A stretch of 64,000 nt of DNA from Alphaproteobacteria bacterium (GCA_030433005.1 JAUILQ010000018.1:31275-95274), one strand, 5' to 3'; shown: positions 36,997 through 47,806, counted from the first letter of the stretch. Numbers and translations are program-made. Notes: generated from the sequence alone by a model not told the origin.

Positions 36997-38285
36997 GAGT
37001 CCGGTCCTCCTACGGCCGGCGGCGCCATCAGCGGTGCGCTGTCGACGACGCCGCCGGGCAGCAGCGCCGGCAGCCGCGACTGGGCGAAGCGCAGGACGTC
37101 GATTGCCGGGCTGTTGAACAGCAGCTTGGCCTGCGGATAGCGCCACAGCAGCTCGTCGGCGAGGTCGTTCGGCCGGTAGGCGCGGTCGGCAACGCCGTCG
37201 CCGTCGAGATCGAAGGCGGCGTTGTCGCTCCAGTAGTTGCCGCGCCCCTCGGCGCTCCATTCGACCGTGCGGGTGCCGACGTACTTCACCTGGGTGCGGT
37301 TGCCGACGAAGGCGTTGCCGGTGACCGCGTTGCGCTCGGAGCCGGCGGTGAAGTGGATGCCGATCGGGCAGCCCTCGAAGCGGTTGGCCGCGATCCGGTT
37401 CTTGTGGGCGTTGTAGATGAACAGGCACTTGCCGGCGCTGTCGCGCACCAGGTTGCCGGTGATCGCGGAGCTGTTGACGTAGTTCATCAGCAGCCCGTGG
37501 TCGCGGTCGTCGAGGCTGACGTTGTCGCGCACCTCGAGCCGGTCCGAGTACATCAGGGCGAAGCCGACGTGGTTGCCGCGCGAGCGGTTGCCGAGGACCC
37601 GGCTGTCGTGGGTGTACATGTAGTGGATGGCGAAGCGCAGCCCGGCGAAGTCGTTGTCCCGGAAGACGTTGCGCTTGCTGGTGTTGACGAAGATGCCGTC
37701 GCGGCCGTGGCGGATCCGGTTGCCGGAGACCTCGGCGCCCGGCGCGTTCCAGATCGACACGCCGTTGCCGGCCTCGGCCAGACGCAGGTCCTGCCGCCCC
37801 AGGATGACGTTGTCCGCGACCAGCGAATCGGCGGCGCCGTGCAGGTAGACGCCGAACAGGTTGTTCTCCAGGCGGTTGCCGCGGATCACCGCGCCGCTCG
37901 CCTGCTGCGATACGAAGATCGCCGAGTCCATTCCCGGCACGTCGATGCCGGAGCCGACGACGGTCAGGCCGCTGACGGTCACCCCAGGTGCCGTGACGGT
38001 GATGACGCTGCCCTCGCCGTCGCCCTCCAGGCGGGCGCCCGGCTCGCCGGCCAGCGTCAGCGGCCGGTCGATGGTGACCGGGCCTCGATACCGGCCGGAC
38101 GCCAGGCGCAGGAGGTCTCCCGGCACGGCGGCCCCGATGGCCGCCTGCAGGTCGGCACCCGGCTCCAGCCGCCGCTCGCCGGCGGCCGCCGGAGCCGCCG
38201 CGGCCGAAGCCGCGGCGGCGACCAGCAGCACGCCGAGCAGGCGGCCGCGCAGCCATTCACCGAGTCGGGTGCAAGGCCGCCTCAT
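36993..38285 (-). CDS. nosD: NosD, periplasmic beta-helix copper-loading protein
   Basis: The 430-aa exported protein has an N-terminal signal (LLGVLLVAAAASAAAAPAAA) and then a right-handed parallel beta-helix made of about ten short repeats of Asn/Gly/Val type, for example GNRLENNLFGVYLHGAADS and GNRIRHGRDGIFVNTSKRN. NosD works with NosFY to build the tetranuclear CuZ centre of NosZ. It begins five bases after the nosZ stop and overlaps nosF. Length is normal. Confidence 0.95.
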   Translation of the reverse strand: MRRPCTRLGEWLRGRLLGVLLVAAAASAAAAPAAAGERRLEPGADLQAAIGAAVPGDLLRLASGRYRGPVTIDRPLTLAGEPGARLEGDGEGSVITVTAPGVTVSGLTVVGSGIDVPGMDSAIFVSQQASGAVIRGNRLENNLFGVYLHGAADSLVADNVILGRQDLRLAEAGNGVSIWNAPGAEVSGNRIRHGRDGIFVNTSKRNVFRDNDFAGLRFAIHYMYTHDSRVLGNRSRGNHVGFALMYSDRLEVRDNVSLDDRDHGLLMNYVNSSAITGNLVRDSAGKCLFIYNAHKNRIAANRFEGCPIGIHFTAGSERNAVTGNAFVGNRTQVKYVGTRTVEWSAEGRGNYWSDNAAFDLDGDGVADRAYRPNDLADELLWRYPQAKLLFNSPAIDVLRFAQSRLPALLPGGVVDSAPLMAPPAVGGPDS

Positions 38286-38289
38286 GGCG

Positions 38290-40200
38290 TCACGCGCCCC
38301 TCGGCTCGACGAGCATGCGGCCCTTCATCTCCATGTGAAGGGCATGGCAGAACCACTGGCAATAGTACCAGTGGACGCCGGGCCGGTCGGCGACGAAGGT
38401 GATCGAGGCGGTCGCCTGGGGCGGCACCTCCATCGCCACGCCGTGGTTGACCAGCGTGAAGCCGTGGGTCAGGTCCTCGACGTCGTCCATGTTGGTGACG
38501 TAGACGGTGACCTCGTCGCCCTGCTTGACGGTGAAGCTCTCCAGGCTGAAGGCCGGCGCTACCGAGAACATGTAGACGCGAACCTTGTTGCCGTCGCGGA
38601 TCACGTCGGCACCGTAGTCGAGGTCGACGCCGTCGGCCGCCGCCTGCCGCTTGGCATCGTCGAACAGCGGGTCGTTGCGGTCCCAGACCTGGACCGGGTT
38701 GACCTTGGAGCGATGGACGATGGTGGCGTCGTGCGGCTCGGCGAAGCTCGGCCCGTCGTGGACCAGCTTCATCTCATCGCCGGAGATGTCGATAAGCTGG
38801 TCGCACTCCGGCTTCAGCGGGCCCACGTTCAGGAAGCGGTCCTTGGAGAACTTGTTCAAGGACAGCAGCCACTTGCCGTCCGCCTCCTTGGTCTGACCCA
38901 TGGAGGTGTGGTTGTGGCCCGGCTGGTAGTGGACGTCGAGCTTCTGCAGGATCGGGTCGACGTCCTCGCCGTTGAACCGGCGGATCGCGTCGGCAATGGA
39001 CCACTTGCAGACCTGGCTGTCGATGAACAGCGTCGTATAGGCGTTGCCGCGGCCGTCGAAGGCGGTGTGCAGCGGGCCCAGGCCCAGCTCCGGCTCGGCG
39101 ACCACGACGCCGCGCGGCTCGATCTTGTCGTCGAACAGGTCGTCGAAGCGGCGCACGTCGAAGACCGTGACCGTCGGCGACAGCTTGCCGTTGGCCACGA
39201 CATGGATGCCGTCGGGCGCGGTGTTGATGCCGTGCGGGCTGTTCGGGATCGGCACGTAGCGGGTGTAGGGCGAGCCGTGGCGGCCGTCGATCACAGGCAC
39301 GCCCTTGCGCTCGGTATAGTCGCCCTTGCGCACCGCCTCCTCGATGCGCTCGATGTTGAAGATGACCACCCAGTCCTGCTCGGCCGCGGTCATCTCGGCG
39401 AGCGTCACGCCGCCTTCCGAGTTGTAGCAGGTCGAGAAGCAGTACTTCCCCTGGTAGTCGGCGTCGACGTTGTCGAGATTGCCGTCGACCATGACCTGCC
39501 AGGCGATCTCCATGGTGTCGCCGTCGATCGCAGTGAAGATCGCGTGGTACTTGTCCGGCTCGTCCAGGATCGAGCCGTCGTTGGGCAGCGGCAGGCGATC
39601 CTCGCCGTTGGCGAAGACGTAGCCGGTGCGCGGGAACTTCTGGACCCGAAGGCCGTGCACCGCCTCCATGTTCGGGATCTCGATGATCTTGTCGCACTTC
39701 ATGACGTCGCCGCGCACCCGGGCGACGCGCGAGTTGGCCTTGTCGTTCATGAAGATGTAGCGCCCGTCGTAGGTGCCGTCGGTGAACGACATGTGCGGGT
39801 GGTGCAGGTCGCCGTTCAGGTAGACGCCGCCGCGGCTCGCCAGGAACTCCTTCGTCTCGGGCAGCAGGCCCTCGGTCAGGATCTTGCGGCTCTCGTTGGT
39901 GTCGCCCCAGCCGGTCGCGCTGCAGCGGTTGAACACCGGCACGCGCATCAGCTCGCGCATCGACGGCAGCCCGACGATGCGCAGCTCGCCGGACTGGCCG
40001 CTCGAGAAGAAGACGTAGTACTCGTCGAGCTCGCCGGGCCCGACCGCCGCCTCGCCGGCGGCATGGCCGGCGCGCGGCGCCAGCACCGCGCCTCCGGCGA
40101 GTCCGCCGCTGCCGGCGATGCCGGCCAGCATGGCGGCCTTGGCGGTGCCGCCGAGCAGGCCGCGGCGGCTGACGCCGGTCTCTTCAGTGTTATCGGTCAT
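38290..40200 (-). CDS. nosZ: Nitrous oxide reductase, clade I (Tat-exported)
   Basis: The 636-aa enzyme reduces N2O to N2 in the periplasm. A twin-arginine leader begins [18 protein letters not shown]. The CuZ histidines are visible: [10 protein letters not shown] (His133/134), [35 protein letters not shown] and EPHDATI. The C-terminal cupredoxin has the CuA motif [18 protein letters not shown]. No residue of either site is missing. ATG 40200 follows AAGGAG. It lies two bases after the nosR frame end, so it depends on the nosR promoter or one inside nosR. The gene seems fully intact. Confidence 0.98.
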   Translation of the reverse strand: MTDNTEETGVSRRGLLGGTAKAAMLAGIAGSGGLAGGAVLAPRAGHAAGEAAVGPGELDEYYVFFSSGQSGELRIVGLPSMRELMRVPVFNRCSATGWGDTNESRKILTEGLLPETKEFLASRGGVYLNGDLHHPHMSFTDGTYDGRYIFMNDKANSRVARVRGDVMKCDKIIEIPNMEAVHGLRVQKFPRTGYVFANGEDRLPLPNDGSILDEPDKYHAIFTAIDGDTMEIAWQVMVDGNLDNVDADYQGKYCFSTCYNSEGGVTLAEMTAAEQDWVVIFNIERIEEAVRKGDYTERKGVPVIDGRHGSPYTRYVPIPNSPHGINTAPDGIHVVANGKLSPTVTVFDVRRFDDLFDDKIEPRGVVVAEPELGLGPLHTAFDGRGNAYTTLFIDSQVCKWSIADAIRRFNGEDVDPILQKLDVHYQPGHNHTSMGQTKEADGKWLLSLNKFSKDRFLNVGPLKPECDQLIDISGDEMKLVHDGPSFAEPHDATIVHRSKVNPVQVWDRNDPLFDDAKRQAAADGVDLDYGADVIRDGNKVRVYMFSVAPAFSLESFTVKQGDEVTVYVTNMDDVEDLTHGFTLVNHGVAMEVPPQATASITFVADRPGVHWYYCQWFCHALHMEMKGRMLVEPRGA

Positions 40201-40202
40201 CG

Positions 40203-42635
40203 TCAGTGCTCCTTCTGGGTGCGGCGGCCCGGGCCGGGCCCCACGGTTTCCGGCGCCGGTTGCTCCGGCGTCCGCTCTTGTCGATCGGACAGGCGCGGCG
40301 GGGGCGGCAGCTCGCCGCCGGCGAGGCCGGGCGCGTCCCCCGCCCCGGCGCCGCTTCCTCGGCCGGCCGTGCCGGCGCGCCGCTCGCGCTTCAATCGCTT
40401 CTGGATCACCACCGGGCACTTGCGGTCGTGCCGGTAGAGCACCTGGCAGTGCAGGCAGGAGATGCACTCGTTGGGATTGATGTGGCCCTCGGGGTGGATC
40501 GCCCCGACCGGGCACTCGTGGTAGCAGCGCAGGCAGGGGCTGCCGCACTCGCGGTAGCGCTTCAGCCAGTCGAACATGCGCAGCCGCCCCGGGATCGCCA
40601 GCGCGGCGCCGAGCGGACAGAGGTAGCGGCAGAAGAAGCGCTCGATGAACAGCCCCGCGCCGATCAGCAGCAGCGCGAAGGCGACGAACCACCAGTCGCG
40701 CATGAAGCGCAGCACGATCGCCGTCTTGAAGGGCTCGATCTCGGCCAGCTGCTCGGCCAGGGCGAGCGAGGTCAGCGAGATCCCGAAGAGCGCCAGGAAG
40801 ATGATGTACTTCAGCGGCCAGAGTCGCTCGTGCAGGCCCCAGGGCACCTTGACCTGCGGCACCCTGAGACGCCGCGCCAGGCGGTTGGTCAGTTACTGCA
40901 GGGCACCGAAGGGACAGAGCCAGCCGCAGAAGGGCCCGCGCCCCCAGAACAGCAGCGAGGCGGCGACCGCGAACCACAGGATGAAGATCAGCGGGTCGAC
41001 CAGGAAGTGCGACCACTGGAAGTCGGTCCTGAGCGCGTTCGCGAAGGCCAGCACGTTGACCACCGAGAGCTGCGCCTGCGCGACCCAGCCGAGCCAGAAC
41101 AGCGTGACCAGCAGGTAGCCGAGCCGGATCCGGTCGAACAGCTTCTCGCGCTTCACCAGGACGTCCTGGAAGAAGAAGATCGCGGTCAGGGCCAGCAGCA
41201 TCGCGCCGAGCAGCGAGATCGAGGCGATCTTGCTGCGCCAGATCCGCTGCCACAGCGGCGTCTCGGACGCCGGCGGGGTCACCGCTGCCGGCGCTCGCTC
41301 CGGCGCGACCTCGCCCGCGGAGGCCCGCTCCGCCGAGGCCGCCGTTCGGGATCCCGCCGCCTCGGGTCCCGCAGCGGCGGGAGCCGGCTTCACGGTCTTC
41401 GCGTAGGGATCCGGCAGACGGTAGTCGAGGGCGAAGCTGACGAAGGCCTTGTCGAGCGCCCCGACCGCGCGCTGCACCAGCAGCTGGAGCGTCCAGGGCT
41501 CGGCCGGCGCGAACAGGGCGTCTTCGGGCACGGTGAAGAGGGCGATCTCCTTGAACGAGGGCGCGCCCTCGGCGGCCAGGTCGGCGATCCGCTGGTGCTG
41601 CCGGTCGCGGAAGCGCAGCGTCTCCGTACCTTGGGTGACCTCGATGCGATCGAAGACGCCGCCCCGGACGTAGCCGGAGCCCTTAAAGGAGTAGCGGCCG
41701 CCGCCCATCACCAGGATCGCCTCCTGGCCCGGCGCCAGGCTCTCGCCGAGGCGCTCGAAGGCGGCCTCGCCGAGCAGAGAGCGGCCGATCGCCGGCTGCG
41801 AGACCAGGGCCACGTAGAGCTCGACGAAGGCGTCGTCCGGCGCGCCTTTCTCGGGTCGCCGCGCCGCCTTGGCGTTGCCGCTCCGCTCGAACGCGCGATT
41901 GACCTCGGCGACGCTGATGGCCAGGCGGCGCACGGCGCCGTTGCCGAGCAGAGTCTGCCAGTCGGCGACGCTGCCCCCCTCCGGATCGACGACACGGTCG
42001 GGCGCGGCAGCGTCGGGGCCGCTCGGCTGGCCCGCGAGACGGGCCGCCATCCGCCCCGCCGAGCGCACGACGCCGTCGCCGATCACCAGGACCGTGACGG
42101 TGGCGCCGGAGACGATGTCGACCTCCGGGGCCGACTCGCCTCGGGCGGCCGCCTGCAGCGGATTGAACCCGAGGAAGCCGTCCAGGTAGCCCTCGATGCG
42201 CGATTCCGGGATGCCGATCAGCACGATGGGTTCGTGATGCTCGACCAGCTCGGTCCCGACGATGGTGCCGTCGGGATCGAGGCCGACCAGCGTGCGGATC
42301 GGCTTGCCCGAGTAGCCGGTGGTGTTGACCACGTCCGAGGTCAGGTAGACGTAGCCGAGAACCTCGCCGTCGCCAAGCGCCGGAACCATCGGGGGCGAGC
42401 CTTCCGGCGTGCCGTAGCGCTCGGCGCCCGGAACCAGCGCGCCCGGCGCGACCTGCTCGAGGAACCTGGTCAGCTGCGCCTCGCCGGTGCCGCCCTGAGC
42501 GGCGACCCCGCCCGACGCGCCCGCCAGCACCGCCACCAAGACCAGCGCCAGCAGCGCAAGCCCGAGGGTCATGGCGCGCGCGGCCTCGGCGAGGCGGCGG
42601 CCGGTCCTTGGCGCCAGGGTGGGCTCGAAACGCAT
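40203..42635 (-). pseudogene. nosR: NosR, membrane flavo/iron-sulfur regulator of N2O reduction, interrupted by an in-frame TAA
   Basis: NosR feeds electrons to, and is needed for expression of, NosZ. From ATG 42635 the frame encodes a membrane helix, a periplasmic FMN domain with the flavinylation motif DIVSGATVT (near residue 179), a long Ala/Pro/Glu linker, membrane helices and a polyferredoxin. Codon 581 is TAA (40893-40895), directly after [12 protein letters not shown]. Without shift, the frame continues [20 protein letters not shown] and then the second CRYLCPLGA motif, two ferredoxin-like clusters ([13 protein letters not shown] and [18 protein letters not shown]) and a Pro-rich tail to a TGA at 40203. 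Family members normally have Glu at the stop (GALQELTN), so one G-to-T change in GAA explains it. Codon 30 is preferred over the ATG at 42722. Confidence 0.9.
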
Positions 42636-42710
42636 CGCGTCATCCGCTCCGGAGGAAAGGGCCCCCGCGTCGGGGCAGGACGACCCTGCACCGCCGCCGC
42701 TGCCTGCCAT

Positions 42711-42724
42711 TTGCGCAGGCACAA
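42711..42724. promoter_or_regulatory. NnrR/FNR-type dyad between nosR and the ferritin-like gene
   Basis: TTGCG, four bases (CAGG) and CACAA match the motif described for NnrR, the nitric-oxide-sensing Crp/FNR-type regulator of alphaproteobacterial denitrifiers (motif recalled from Rhodobacter work). The dyad extends to 42708-42727 with 9-bp arms and one mismatch. It is centred about 82 bp upstream of the nosR ATG (42635) and 85 bp upstream of the ferritin-like ATG (42803). It is the only such dyad I noticed in the window. Confidence 0.7.
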
Positions 42725-42802
42725 ATGCCGGCGAGTTCGATCATGGGAGGCTCTTGCGGTCGGCCGGCACTCGCGGCGACGGCTTTCAGGAGCGCCCCTA
42801 CC

Positions 42803-43741
42803 ATGGCTGCCGAGAGAAGATTGCTTCACCGCGACCCGGCGAGGCCGGTCGAGCGCCTGGCGGAGCTGGTCGGCATCGCCGACGCGGTCGAGCGCGAGGC
42901 GATCCGCCGCTATCGCTGGCTCGCCGACGAGATGCGCCGACGCGGCGAGGACCGCACCGCCGAGGCCTTCGAGATCATGGCGGCCGAGGAGGCCAGCCAC
43001 GTCGCCGCCGTCGCCGCCTGGGCCGAGCAGCTCGGCGAGACGGCGATGCCCGAGCGCGAGATCGCCTGGCGCCTGCCGGCGGAGCTGGGAGAGAGCTGGG
43101 AGGAGGCAGTCGGCAGCACCCTGCTGACGCCCTACCGTGCCTACGCCATCGCGGTGCAGAACGAAGAGCGGGCCTTCGCCTTCTACAGCTACCTGGCCGC
43201 CTCGAGCCCCGATCCCGGCATCGCGCGCGAGGCCGAGCACCTGGCCCAGGAGGAGCTGCGGCATGCGGCGAGGCTGCGGATCTCGCGCCGCGCCGCCTGG
43301 CGGCGCGAGAGCGCCGGGCGGGAGGCGGCCTGGACCGGGCGCTGGCATCCCCGGGACACCGGGGAGCTGGCCGCCCTGCTGGCCGCCGCGGAGGCCGACA
43401 TGGCCGGCTGCCACCGCCTGCTCGCCGATCGCCTGAAAGCGGCCGGCGACGCGGAGAGCGCAGGGCTGCTGGAGGAGCTGGCTGCCGAGGCCGCGGCCCG
43501 CGCCTCGGCCGGCGTGGCCGAGCCGTCCTGCAGCCTCGCGGCCTGCCGCAGCGAGCGGCCGGCCGACCTGCTGCGTGCGGCACAGCGGCCGCTGGAGCGG
43601 CTCTGCGAGCAGCTCGAGCTGCTGCACCTCACGGCCGCAACCGAGGCGCAGCAGTCCATGGCCGAGGCCTTCCTCGCCGACGCCGTCGCCCGCATCGCGC
43701 GGATCGGGCGGCGGCTGGAGGCTGTCGAGTCGGGGGGCTAA
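42803..43741 (+). CDS. Ferritin-like (diiron) domain protein divergent from nosR
   Basis: The 312-aa soluble helical protein has ferritin-like diiron motifs: EREAIRRYRWLADEMR, AAEEASHVAAVAAW (E-x-x-H), QNEERAFAFYSYLAAS and AQEELRHAARLRI (second E-x-x-H), spaced as in rubrerythrin-like four-helix bundles. A second helical half (residues 190-312) has conserved Cys/Leu (for example CHRLLADRLKAAGDAE) and no clear match. It could handle iron, or oxygen/NO-damaged sites, under the conditions that induce nos. It shares its promoter gap with nosR. ATG 42803 follows AGGAG. Confidence 0.75.
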   Translation: MAAERRLLHRDPARPVERLAELVGIADAVEREAIRRYRWLADEMRRRGEDRTAEAFEIMAAEEASHVAAVAAWAEQLGETAMPEREIAWRLPAELGESWEEAVGSTLLTPYRAYAIAVQNEERAFAFYSYLAASSPDPGIAREAEHLAQEELRHAARLRISRRAAWRRESAGREAAWTGRWHPRDTGELAALLAAAEADMAGCHRLLADRLKAAGDAESAGLLEELAAEAAARASAGVAEPSCSLAACRSERPADLLRAAQRPLERLCEQLELLHLTAATEAQQSMAEAFLADAVARIARIGRRLEAVESGG

Positions 43742-43876
43742 AGCCGTCTCGGGCCGTCTGACTCCCCCCGGCTCGACGCAGCCGGACGGCGCCGGTCAGC
43801 GGCGTCGCGGCCGCTGGCGATGCGGCCGCCGCGGCGCTACCATCCCGGATCGGATTCAGCCGGGGGCGAGACAGCC

Positions 43877-44836
43877 GTGACGCAAGCGCTGGTGCCGGGC
43901 CGGACGCACTGGCCGGAGATTCCCTTCGAGGACTGGAGGGAGAGCTGTCGGCACCTGCACCTGATGACGCAGGTCGCTGGCAAGTACCGCCTCGCCCGCG
44001 AGCCCTGGATCAACCACTCCTGGCACGCGACCTTCTACGTTACCGCGCGAGGCCTCGGCAGCGGCCCGGTGCCCGACGGCGCGCGGACGCTCGAGCTCGA
44101 GTTCGACTTCCTGGAGCATCGGCTCGAGCTGCGCGCCGACGACGGCGGCGTCCGACGGCTGCCGCTCGGCCCCGGTTCGATCGCTCGGTTCCACGAGGCG
44201 TTCCGCCAGGCCCTGGCCGAGCTCGGCGCGACGCCGCGCTTCGACGGGCGGCCGAACGAGCTGCCCGACCCGGTGCCCTTCGCGCAGGACCGGCAGGAGC
44301 GACCCTACGACCGCGAGGCGGTCGAGCGCTTCTGGCGCGCGCTGCTCGCGATCGACCGGGTGTTCCGACGCTTCCGCACCGGCTTCCTCGGCAAGGTCTC
44401 GCCGGTCCACCTCTTCTGGGGCTCCTTCGACCTCGCCGTGACCCGCTTCTCCGGCCGGACGGCGCCGCCCCATCCCGGCGGCATCCCGGCGCTGCCGGAC
44501 GCGGTCACCCGCGAGGCCTATTCCCACGAGGTCGCCTCCGCGGGCTTCTGGCCCGGCGGCGGCGGGCTCGACGAGCCGGCTTTCTACGCCTACGCCTACC
44601 CGACGCCCCCCGGCTTCGCCGAGGCCGCCGTCGGGCCGGCCGAGGCCTTCTTCCACACGGACCTGGGCGAGTTCGTCCTGCCCTACGAGGCTGTGCGGCG
44701 GGCCGCCGATCCCGAGACCGCGATCCTGGCTTTCCTGCAGTCGACCTACGCGGCCGCCGCCGACCTCGCCGGCTGGGATCGCGCCGCCCTGGACTGCGAG
44801 CTCGGGGAGCCGGGGCGGCCGAGGCCGGAGGCCTGA
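43877..44836 (+). CDS. DUF5996-family protein
   Basis: The 319-aa soluble protein begins with the family block WPEIPFEDWRESCRHLHLMT, then WINHSWHATFYVTARGLGSG and LELEFDFLEHRLEL. The C-terminal half has conserved aromatic and acidic blocks (EAYSHEVASAGFWPGGG and FFHTDLGEFVLPYEAV). This layout fits DUF5996 by memory; no biochemical function is known. The start is a GTG at 43877 without a strong ribosome site. It ends eight bases from the convergent acyl-CoA dehydrogenase. Confidence 0.72.
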   Translation: MTQALVPGRTHWPEIPFEDWRESCRHLHLMTQVAGKYRLAREPWINHSWHATFYVTARGLGSGPVPDGARTLELEFDFLEHRLELRADDGGVRRLPLGPGSIARFHEAFRQALAELGATPRFDGRPNELPDPVPFAQDRQERPYDREAVERFWRALLAIDRVFRRFRTGFLGKVSPVHLFWGSFDLAVTRFSGRTAPPHPGGIPALPDAVTREAYSHEVASAGFWPGGGGLDEPAFYAYAYPTPPGFAEAAVGPAEAFFHTDLGEFVLPYEAVRRAADPETAILAFLQSTYAAAADLAGWDRAALDCELGEPGRPRPEA

Positions 44837-44843
44837 CGCGCGC

Positions 44844-45977
<1,134 letters not shown>

Positions 45978-46194
45978 CGCGTGCGCTCCCTCGCCTGGTT
46001 CGCCAGGAGCATTGTGCCGACACGGCAGGGAATCAAGCGGCTCGCCCGGCAGCTTTTGCCGGGGACGCGCGGCAAGTCCTGCCCCGCTCGGCGCCGGGCG
46101 CCCCGCCGGCGCAAGCATAGACGCGGCCCGGCCCGGGCGGCACGGCTCTTGCTATCCTTTTGGCGGAACCAACCGTCCGCCAGGGAGAGATTAG

Positions 46195-46929
46195 GTGCCC
46201 GACGGAGCTGCAATGCCCCTGACCGCCTTCGACCTCGGCCTCGAGCTGGGGCGCGAGCACGGCGGCGCCAACCTGCTGGAGCTCGACAACACGGCGCTGC
46301 GCCTGCGCCGGCTCGCCGAGCGCATGGCCGGCCAGCTCGATCCGGCCGGCCGCACGCTGGCCGAGGAGCTGATCGCCGCCACCGAGGAGGCCGAGCGCGC
46401 CCTGGTCGAGCGCGGCCGGCGCATCCGCCAGCTCGAGAATCTCTCGATCACCGACGAGCTGACCGGCCTGCTCAACCGGCGCGGCTTCCAGGAGCTGCTG
46501 CGCCGCTCGCTCGCCGACGCCGAGCGCCACGGCGAGCGCGGCCTGCTGCTGCTCTGCGACCTCGACCACTTCAAGGCGACCAACGACACCTACGGCCACC
46601 TGGCCGGCGATTCCGTGCTCAGCGCCGTCGCCGAGACGCTGCGCCGGACGACGCGCCGCAACGACGCCGTCGCCCGCCTGGGCGGCGACGAGTTCGCGGT
46701 GCTGATGCCCAAGACCCCGGTCGAGCGCGCCGAGCGCCTGGCCGGCAAGCTGTCGCACGCGGTCAACCACCTGCTGGTGCCCTGGGGCCGCAAGGCCATC
46801 CCGGTCGCCGCCTCCTTCGGCTGGGAGGCCTATGGGCCGACCAGCCGGCCCGACCGCCTGTTCTTCCTGGCCGACCGCAAGCTCTACCGCTGCAAGCGGC
46901 CCGAGGCCCCGGACATCGTCGGCCATTGA
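46195..46929 (+). CDS. Diguanylate cyclase (GGDEF domain)
   Basis: The 244-aa soluble protein has an N-terminal helical part (residues 1-85) and a GGDEF domain beginning at ITDELTGLLNRRGFQELLRR. The active-site loop is ARLGGDEFAVLMP, intact, and RRND five residues before it is an intact RxxD inhibitory site. It should make cyclic di-GMP, a common activator of exopolysaccharide production. The GTG at 46195 follows AGGGAGAG; an ATG at 46213 is an alternative. No EAL domain is present. Confidence 0.93.
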   Translation: MPDGAAMPLTAFDLGLELGREHGGANLLELDNTALRLRRLAERMAGQLDPAGRTLAEELIAATEEAERALVERGRRIRQLENLSITDELTGLLNRRGFQELLRRSLADAERHGERGLLLLCDLDHFKATNDTYGHLAGDSVLSAVAETLRRTTRRNDAVARLGGDEFAVLMPKTPVERAERLAGKLSHAVNHLLVPWGRKAIPVAASFGWEAYGPTSRPDRLFFLADRKLYRCKRPEAPDIVGH

Positions 46930-46999
46930 GACGACCTTGCGACGAGCGGGAGAACCGAATCGGGGTACCCGCGTTGGCCCGTGCGAAAGGAGGTGCACG

Positions 47000-47215
47000 G
47001 TGTCCAATCCGATCAAGACTCTCGTCCAGGACTACGGCTGGATCCATCTGTCGCTCGGGCTGTTCGGCAACTTGGCCTTCTTCGTCGGCAGCATCCTCTT
47101 CCTGCCCTCCCTCGAGCCCTGGAAGACGCTGGGCGTCTGGCTGTTCATCGTCGGCGCCTTCTTCATGCTGATCGGCTCGCTCGGCCGCCTGCTGGTGGAC
47201 GTCTGGGAGGACTAG
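47000..47215 (+). CDS. YrhK-like two-helix membrane protein
   Basis: This small 71-aa protein has two membrane helices (LSLGLFGNLAFFVGSILFLP and WLFIVGAFFMLIGSLGRLL) and short soluble ends, a layout typical of the YrhK domain. The GTG start at 47000 is set by a perfect AGGAGGTG site a few bases upstream. Function is unknown. It lies 70 bp after the diguanylate cyclase gene. Confidence 0.8.
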   Translation: MSNPIKTLVQDYGWIHLSLGLFGNLAFFVGSILFLPSLEPWKTLGVWLFIVGAFFMLIGSLGRLLVDVWED

Positions 47216-47272
47216 GCGCGGCGGCGCACGGAGGCCGTTGCGCGCACAGGGCCAGCCCCTAGACTGGCCGCC

Positions 47273-47755
47273 ATGAAGCTGCCGCGCGTGATCCGCCTCG
47301 ACCAGTCCGACGTCTACGCCTTCGAGCGGGCCGCCGAGGCCGGCGAGCTGGCCGTCCCCGGCGGCTTCGCCTTCGCCGAGGCCGACCTGCCCGCGCTCGA
47401 GGGCAAGCGGCAGCTCGCCTTCCGCAACGGCTGGCTCGGGCTGGACAGCTTCGGCCATGCCTCGCTGGTCGAGGTCGCCGAGGTCTCTGAGGCCGACTTC
47501 TTCGCGGCCGTCGAGCGGCTGGCCCGCCACTTCGTCGAGCGCTACGGCGCCCCGGAGCTCGGCGCGGCCCTGCCGGTCGCCCGCCAGGAGCTCGACGAGG
47601 CGAGCGGCCTCTGCGGCCACCCGGTCAACACCCTGCTGTCGGTCGAGCGCGACGTCACCGAGGCCGGCGAGATCGTCGAGCGCTTCCGCGTGATCCAGCC
47701 GGAACGGGCCCAGGATCACGCGCCGATCTGGCGCATCGTCGAGGATCCCGACTGA
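47273..47755 (+). CDS. Small soluble protein, DUF6505-like
   Basis: The 160-aa protein begins MKLPRVIRLDQSDVYAFERA and continues GGFAFAEADLPALEGKRQLA, SFGHASLVEVAEVSEADFFA, and FVERYGAPELGAALPVAR. The N-terminal 'IRLDxSDVxxFExAAExGEWAVPGGFAF' type pattern fits a small alphaproteobacterial family, probably DUF6505, by memory. It has no membrane helix. Function unknown. It precedes the phn operon by about 50 bp before the Pho box. Confidence 0.65.
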   Translation: MKLPRVIRLDQSDVYAFERAAEAGELAVPGGFAFAEADLPALEGKRQLAFRNGWLGLDSFGHASLVEVAEVSEADFFAAVERLARHFVERYGAPELGAALPVARQELDEASGLCGHPVNTLLSVERDVTEAGEIVERFRVIQPERAQDHAPIWRIVEDPD

Positions 47756-47806
47756 CGCCCCTCGGGGCCCCTTCCGCTCGCCGCCTCGCCTGCGGCCGTA
47801 ACGCCC

